NCBI GenBank assembly: GCA_010015655.1
Contig: ML976701.1
Span: 314,533 to 378,532, forward strand
Origin: Bimuria novae-zelandiae CBS 107.79
Taxonomy: Eukaryota > Ascomycota > Dothideomycetes > Pleosporales > Didymosphaeriaceae
Direction: 5' to 3'
Length of the DNA: 64,000 bases
Shown: positions 58,861-64,000 of the stretch, piece after piece
Layout: every line of letters begins with the position of its first letter
How positions within the stretch are numbered: the stretch's first letter is position 1
Notes under the pieces: model-generated
Told to the model about the DNA's origin: nothing
Databases searched by the model: none
The model's input: the letters and a program-made list of their open reading frames with translations, nothing else
Translations under genes and position numbers: made by a program

Positions 58861-59148
58861 GCGGGTTTTAAGCCTCTAAGTGTAAAAATAGCGGTAATAT
58901 ATAATAATAACAAGCTTACTAAAGAGTTTAGTATAAAAATGTAAGAGAAGCTACTACCTATAATATTATAAAAAATACCTTTTTAGCGTTTTAAACTGTC
59001 TAAAACTAAATAAATAATTAAATAAAATACGTTTATATAGCTTTATTAAATTAAACAAACAAAACACTACACTATAAAAGTTGTTAAACAAACAAAAACG
59101 GAGCCTCAAATTTGTTTTGTTTTATTTGTTGACAATTCTGCCTTTGAC

Positions 59149-59207
59149 AGTCATTCTCTAAACTCATCATCTCCGTCGGTTTCAGCCAGTTCGTCGAAAA
59201 CAGTCAT
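59149..59207 (-). pseudogene. Phosphotransferase (APH fold) gene, 5' part
   Basis: The ATG at 59205-59207 on minus reads MTVFDELAETDGDDEFRE. A TGA at 59151-59153 follows, which a single C-to-T change from CGA could explain, and then the target-site copy. Dropping the hAT element and one copy of CCTTTGAC joins this frame directly to the kinase body whose 3' part ends at 33576. The uninterrupted gene would have been about 448 codons long. Confidence 0.8.
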
Positions 59208-60463
59208 CTTGTCCACATATCGCGGAAAGCGCGAAGAAATACCTATGGTATCTTGGGTTGGGTTAGCGAGAAGAGAGGGCGTGGAAGGCGCGCGTGAAGT
59301 GGTGAAGATCCTTTAGCGACAACACCACTAGTCCACATACGGTATGGTATAATGCACCTGAAGGACAACCACCTGGGCACTTCTACCAATCATCTGGCCA
59401 AACTTGCGTAGACAATTTTGATTATGAAGGAGGTAGCCTGTGGAAAGATCGTGCGTAAATGCCGCACGTAAGCAATGAAATGGCTTAGAATACCCACCGT
59501 TCCACCTGGGCACTTGGCGCTGGAGTGGTTCGACTGTGCCGCAAAATGCCAACTTGTTCGGCTCTATGCCCATGGACGGGTAGGCTTAGAAACTTGCAGC
59601 TTATCTTCAGGTCCTATCGAGGATCTTGTTCCACTTATACTGGTGCTAAAGTCACTAAATACGTTCGCTGTTCCGGCTGATGCAGGCATACCTAGCTTGT
59701 AACTGATGTAGCCGCGCGAATATGTGTCCGAAGGATTTGACCGAGCATAGCTAGCCAATTTTAGGAGGGGGAAAAACGCAGGTAGTGCAAATTCTTTGTC
59801 ATGAGGTAACCCAAGCTTCAGAGACCTGGTGAGACCATCCGGAGGATTTCCACGCATCTGTCTTCTTTAGTTCCGTGAGAGTAACCGCCTTACTGTTAAA
59901 ACAGTCTTTCTTCTTCCGTAACATCAACTTGCGTCTTTTCTCGAAATGGAAGACTCCAGATGTCAGCAAGGACCAGAATAACTTGGTCTATGCAATAAGA
60001 AATCGCCAAATGCAACCAGCCAATGATTAACGTCATGACAGTGAGAACGAAAGAACTATCTCAGAGCCTGCGGATGGTTTCAGAAGCTCTGTCTTAGAGC
60101 GGATAGCTCCTTTCACTCGTGAGAGAAGAGACGACGTTGAGCGATTGGGTGTTCATTTTCCGGTGAAGTCCACACGCTACCAAGGCAGCATCACGTCAAC
60201 AGCGATATTGCTAACTGCTTATGTCCAAGAATTGATTGGTCTAAAAGCGCTTCGAGGTATCTAAGCTAGTTTCAGTCCCTTCCCAAAGTGGTCAATCACT
60301 CAGCTCCTGCTTTCCGGTAAACAGCTGTGCCGCAAGCTTCAACGTGTACATAAGGCGCCGGTGCATCTGACTTGTAGGAGAGCAGTACAACCATATACTT
60401 CTAGTCTATTCTCTGTCACAACTCCAAACCTTTAAACCCAATCTTTACTTCGCTCGCGGCAAT
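59208..60463. other. Intergenic; unrecognised minus-strand frames
   Basis: Normal composition. Two overlapping minus-strand frames (59328-59573 and 59564-59857; e.g. GYISYKLGMPASAGTANVF, NCLRKFGQMIGRSAQ) look mildly protein-like and could be a decayed gene, but no family is recognised. The APH gene's promoter should lie in the first part. Confidence 0.35.
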
Positions 60464-60643
60464 ATGACCGACAGCGGTGGTGCTCTGAAGATTCCGAACG
60501 AGGAGGAGGAACATATGCGCAAGGCCACTGAATAATCTCAAAGACGCCGAGAAAAAGCGAAAAAGAAGTGGGAGATGAGGGCACTCACGGAGGCCGCTGG
60601 AAAAGATTCCCAGGGACGCAGGAAGGGAGGCAGCTCCTCTTAG
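60464..60643 (+). pseudogene. Small unrecognised ORF with an internal stop
   Basis: ATG at 60464 starts MTDSGGALKIPNEEEEHMRK. TAA at 60533-60535 interrupts a frame that continues with a strongly basic helical stretch (SQRRREKAKKKWEMRALTEA) to TAG at 60641. TAA fits a C-to-T change in CAA. The acidic-then-basic layout resembles a small nuclear protein, but I do not recognise it. It could equally be a chance frame. Confidence 0.35.
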
Positions 60644-61274
60644 GAAGTTCCGATACGCTTCATATGCGGCTGAGCAGGTATGATCTACATTATCTCCCTT
60701 TCTCGAGTAGAGTTGTAAAGGCATCTCTAACATCACCCCGTAGAGTCTTTCGGACGGCCGATATGGTCGCCTACTCCAGGGTGAAAGCTCAACACGGCTT
60801 AACAATATACCTTGTCTGCACTGGAACGTCATAGCTCGATTGAATCCAGTCGTAACAGTATCTGCCGAATGGCTACAGAACGCACTAGTCAATGTAGTCT
60901 ACCCCACTGTCTTTAATTCTATCGATGTTCTACTATTCGATAATATTTTGTATTTCTCACCCTTTCGTGAAAATTGAGTGATAGCCAAGGCGACATACTA
61001 CCCGCTTGAAGTTGGTTCTTGAGCCAGCTTGTTCCCGACGAAGAAGCCCATGGAACGTTACCAACAGTCATTGCTTTGTCGGTCTGTCTAATGTTCATGA
61101 GTGGATACTCTCCTTTCAATGCTCGCAGTGAACTGGCTGGACGCAAAGCGTATGTCTCATCGGGTCCCACGCCCATATCTGTCATTGCACACATTGACCA
61201 AGACCGCAATCTTAGCGATACACAAATAATAATCTATATATAGAAACTCTACTAGGGTCTTCATGTTGAGCACT
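60644..61274. other. Intergenic, no gene seen
   Basis: A plus-strand frame at 61019-61243 (SQLVPDEEAHGTLPTVIALS) is mildly protein-like without a recognisable family. Otherwise nothing. Confidence 0.35.
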
Positions 61275-62575
61275 TCACACCATATTCTCAACTGTGACTC
61301 TGCGTTCGACGACAGATTGACCGTATCTGGTGTACTCCGCGCTCGTCTCACCCCTCACATCCACATCCGTCTCTTGCGCTTCCTGCGTGCGTTCCGTCTG
61401 GACACGGATCCCTCTTAGCTCTATGGTATCCTCGTCACTTCCCTCCCGTTGGATGCGCTGCGCAGCCTTGATCTCAGTTGACATTGTTCCTTTAAATGAT
61501 GCACTAGGTGCGGGCAGGGCGATACGACTTCCTGTCCACATATGCAGTGACCCCCGGTTCGGCCGCTCAGGCGTTATACTGTTGCGCTTGTTGTCGTCCA
61601 CGCCGCTGACTCTGCGATCTCCTTGTGAAGGATTGGAGCTGTTGCCCGGGCTGCGCTCCACTTGGGTCATCCAATGGAGAACGATAACAGCGAAGAGTAC
61701 GTCGGCGTTGCATAACATAAGGCAGATCCAACCAGGTTCGCCTTTGAGCACCATGAGGACGGTGAGGTTGGCAACGCTGGAAGTCAGGCTAGCGCAGCTG
61801 CCGATGAAACTGCGGTACGCCATGGTGCGGAGGGTACGGTTGGTATTGTGTTGATAGGAGTATAGGTCTGCGACATGTTAGTTGGTTCGAAGAGATGCGT
61901 CATGAATTCGACTTGCTTCGCAGAGGCACGATGAACAGCATTGTCAGATAAACCTGTGCCGTACATTAGAATATGAATGCGTCTAGTAAGAGCCTGGCTT
62001 ACGTTGACAACCACATCAAAAGAGATAAGTGGGAGCATGGCTTTCTTCTCCATCCCTATTATACACACTCCTTTCTCGTTGATGTACGCAATACGGCTAC
62101 GAGGACGTTAACTGCAGTGTGCTTTCCTGGTGTTGGCATACATACAAGACAAAGTTGAGCACAACCACTGTACAGTAAGGGACTGCCGAGGTAAGCACAG
62201 AAATGCAAAGAGTCTCTCAGCCTTCGTACCGATCATGCCCAGGCAGTTGAAAAGCCACAACTTTGTCTTAAGGCGCGGCGCGCGACATCCTCGAATGATG
62301 TACTAAGAACGTAAGCCAAGGTCAAGAGGGACCTCGAGAGCCCTCACAGCTCTTTCTACAAGAAAGTAGTAGATCAAGATCTTGGTCGTCATATAACAGA
62401 CGAGACCTATGCATGTTAACGGATGAAGCAAAAATCGGCAGACGAACCCACAGAGCAGAATGCCACCTTTACAAACCCCATGACTCTCGTTGATTCCGAT
62501 GCCCTGCGTTATGATCGAAGTGACGAATACGAATAGAGCGGAATCCGCGTAGATGATAAGTACGACTGCTTGCAT
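61275..62575 (-). CDS. Fungal multi-pass integral membrane protein, unknown function
   Basis: Eight exons (62452-62575, 62348-62406, 62230-62302, 62182-62146, 62096-62003, 61953-61917, 61867-61275, with one further 45-bp intron at 62303-62347) splice in phase to about 338 aa. All introns are 45-49 bp. The last intron (61868-61916) starts GCAAGT, a GC-AG intron; only this splice keeps the frame (PLRNLYSYQ). Hydrophobic segments include VVLIIYADSALFVFVTSIIT, ILLCLVCYMTTKILIYYFLV, LWLFNCLGMIVPYCTVVVL, AMLPLISFDVVVNVYLTMLF, SSVANLTVLMVLKGEPGW and ICLMLCNADVLFAVIVLHW, then a long hydrophilic tail. The pattern matches a family of unnamed ascomycete membrane proteins with about 6-7 helices. A short upstream first exon may exist, since related proteins have a few residues before QAVVL. 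The ligand is unknown. Confidence 0.75.
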
Positions 62576-63385
62576 TCAATAAAAGCCTCTCGAAAGAAAT
62601 ACGTTCTTACGCCAGGTTGCTAGAGGGAGATTCGTCCAACTAGTGATGTTCTGCGTTCGCCGTACTGAACAGCGTTAGTCTAGTGAGACTGGCCGAAGAT
62701 CTAGGGACAGCGTACGGAGACAAATCGAGAGGAGGCCGAAGGTTATCATTTGCAGGATCACAGAGATTATATTACCAAAGAGCGGAACCTGCAGTGCTTA
62801 GTAACGGTGTCTTTGCCAGTGTTCCGGAAGCTCACTTTTGCCGCCAAGTGTTCCGCCATATCTTTCACTAGAATTTTCCCAAGGACTACGATGGATGAAG
62901 AGATTCGTGAGAGAAAGAGAGTATATCATAGGTACCGAGCCACTTCATTATGACGAAGTGCAGAAGGTTATGTTGCATTACATATAGCAGTTCGTCCAAG
63001 TCGACAGCTCGAAAGTAAGTTCACGTAGTCAACTGCTAAAAACCACGATCTCGCGGCTAGTATTATCAAGAGATCCAGTTCGTAGGGATTATCTTGGCTG
63101 CGGATTTGCAGTTTTAGCCATGGCCGCTAGACCATTCCGAAGTTCGTTCTTGGCTTGTCGGCCCACCGTCCCCGGGCTGCTGTTGGTCGGGCTTTTGAAA
63201 CACATCACGGCGATCTTGCTCAAGCGGTGGGATCATACAAAGGGTAATCTCAATAAAGTCGGCCGTCATGTGACTTGCCAAGAAGCTAGCGCGTCACTAG
63301 CGGAACAGAGTCTCCGAGCCTCCGAGCCTCTAAGAGCTCTGTAGAGCGTTAACACCTACACTTCAACCTTACGTTTCTTACTTAA
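62576..63385. other. Intergenic, no gene seen
   Basis: Upstream of the membrane protein gene. GTAAGAACG near 62603-62611 on minus could be the donor of a missed 5' intron of that gene. Plus-strand frames here look random. Confidence 0.35.
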
Positions 63386-63866
63386 TATGGCTTTAAATCC
63401 TGCTAAAAAAAAGCTCTCGATTGCTTTTAGAAGCCCAGCTAGCTACTATCGTCGTTTTTAGGACAAAATACAACCTTACTTTTTTAGAAATCGCCACTGA
63501 TTTGGGTATAACTGACCACGCCTATAGTAAGGCATTTCGACGCGTCAAAGGCGCCGCAAAGGGCGACTTACTCCAGGAATTGCTAGCTGCAACACCTATA
63601 GTCAAGCAGTCTCCTCCTGGCAGACCTGTAAAGGTACGCGATGGCTCTTCGCTGAGCGCAAGACTACGGCATGATATCATTGTATATGGCACCTACCAGG
63701 TGCATGACGCTGTCAGAGACCTCTGCGCAGAAGCTAGCATTACACTTAGTAAGAATATAGTCTATAATATTGCTAGGGAGCACCGCGACGAATAGCACTT
63801 ATACGTAATAACTTATAGAGTATAACCTAAAAAACTAGCGCTTAGTAGTAATAATAAGGACTAGTA
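63386..63866 (+). pseudogene. Tc1/mariner-like transposase, N-terminal fragment
   Basis: Starts MALNPAKKK at 63386. A run of eight A residues at 63403-63412 causes a one-base shift into the main frame, which reads LLEAQLATIVVFRTKYNLTF, EIATDLGITDHAYSKAFRRV, PPGRPVKVRDGSSLSARLRH and NIVYNIAREHRDE. This is the paired-type helix-turn-helix DNA-binding half of a Tc1/mariner transposase. A TAG at 63793, expected CAG, and further stops near 63860 end it. No DDE catalytic part is present before the window edge, so it is truncated or interrupted. Confidence 0.6.
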
Positions 63867-63879
63867 ACTATAGTACTAT

Positions 63880-63905
63880 TATCAGATTGGAGGGGTAATC
63901 TGATA
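63880..63905. other. 9-bp perfect inverted repeat (hairpin)
   Basis: TATCAGATT and AATCTGATA separated by GGAGGGGT, just after the transposase fragment. It may mark an element boundary or be a chance palindrome. Confidence 0.5.
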
Positions 63906-64000
63906 AGATGAAAAGATGGTGATTAATTAAGATAAATTGTGGTATAAATTGTTGTTGTCTGTTGTTTCTATTCCTGTAAGAATGTAAGGCTCTTATATCC
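63906..64000. other. Window end, unassigned
   Basis: Mixed-composition sequence with no recognisable gene; possibly flank or the start of another repeat. Confidence 0.3.

Larger units (their letters stand above)
34863..59140 (+). mobile_element. hAT DNA transposon, RIPed, hosting nested gypsy elements
   Basis: Terminal inverted repeats CAGAGTTGTCAACAA (left) and CAGAATTGTCAACAA (right, reverse complement) differ by one base. The 8-bp target duplication CCTTTGAC lies at 34855-34862 and 59141-59148; 8-bp duplications are diagnostic of hAT. Without the two gypsy insertions and their duplicated bases the element is about 3.2 kb (34863-35780, 42593-42619, 56876-59140). It is inserted in the APH gene. 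Confidence 0.92.

Overview
This is filamentous ascomycete DNA, most likely a Dothideomycete of the Pleosporales type. That placement is inferred from gene content and style; no sequence comparison was run. The genes have fungal short introns of about 37-101 bp (mostly 41-61) and normal base composition. They alternate with long AT-rich blocks in which CAG/CAA codons have become TAG/TAA, the signature of repeat-induced point mutation (RIP). No bacterial features are present.

Region 1 (1-18.1 kb) is gene-rich. It holds a decayed 3-beta-HSD/ERG26-like gene, a UBP2-type deubiquitinase, a complex I subunit of the Tim17/NDUFA11 type, a BAHD acyltransferase, tubulin cofactor C, an atypical SDR-like NAD(P)-binding protein, and a large broken HET-domain gene with about 15 ankyrin repeats.

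Region 2 (18.1-28.6 kb) is a RIPed pogo/Fot1-like DNA transposon. It has been interrupted by a short LTR element (TSD ATATT), a solo LTR (TSD GATTA), a complete Ty1/copia element (TSD ATTAT) and a young solo LTR (TSD ACACT).

Region 3 (28.6-34.9 kb) is a gene island: UBP8 (the SAGA deubiquitinase), an intron-containing tRNA-Ser(CGA), a BLI-3-like FMN-binding protein, and the 3' part of a phosphotransferase (APH) pseudogene.

Region 4 (34,863-59,140) is a nest. A hAT transposon with an 8-bp TSD (CCTTTGAC) sits inside the APH gene, whose 5' end lies 24 kb away at 59.2 kb. Two Ty3/gypsy elements lie inside the hAT. The second of these carries a third gypsy element (a chromovirus) in its left LTR and a young solo LTR near its right end. 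All three gypsy elements show a decayed reading frame on the strand opposite to pol, between integrase and the 3' LTR.

Region 5 (59.2-64 kb) is sparse: an intact multi-pass membrane protein with eight exons and one GC-AG intron, a small broken ORF, and the N-terminal part of a Tc1/mariner-like transposase.

The most notable observations are the opposite-strand ORFs in the gypsy elements, the RIP pattern that spares the outer end of each LTR, the exactly resolved nest that splits one gene, and the ankyrin block lying inside a HET domain.
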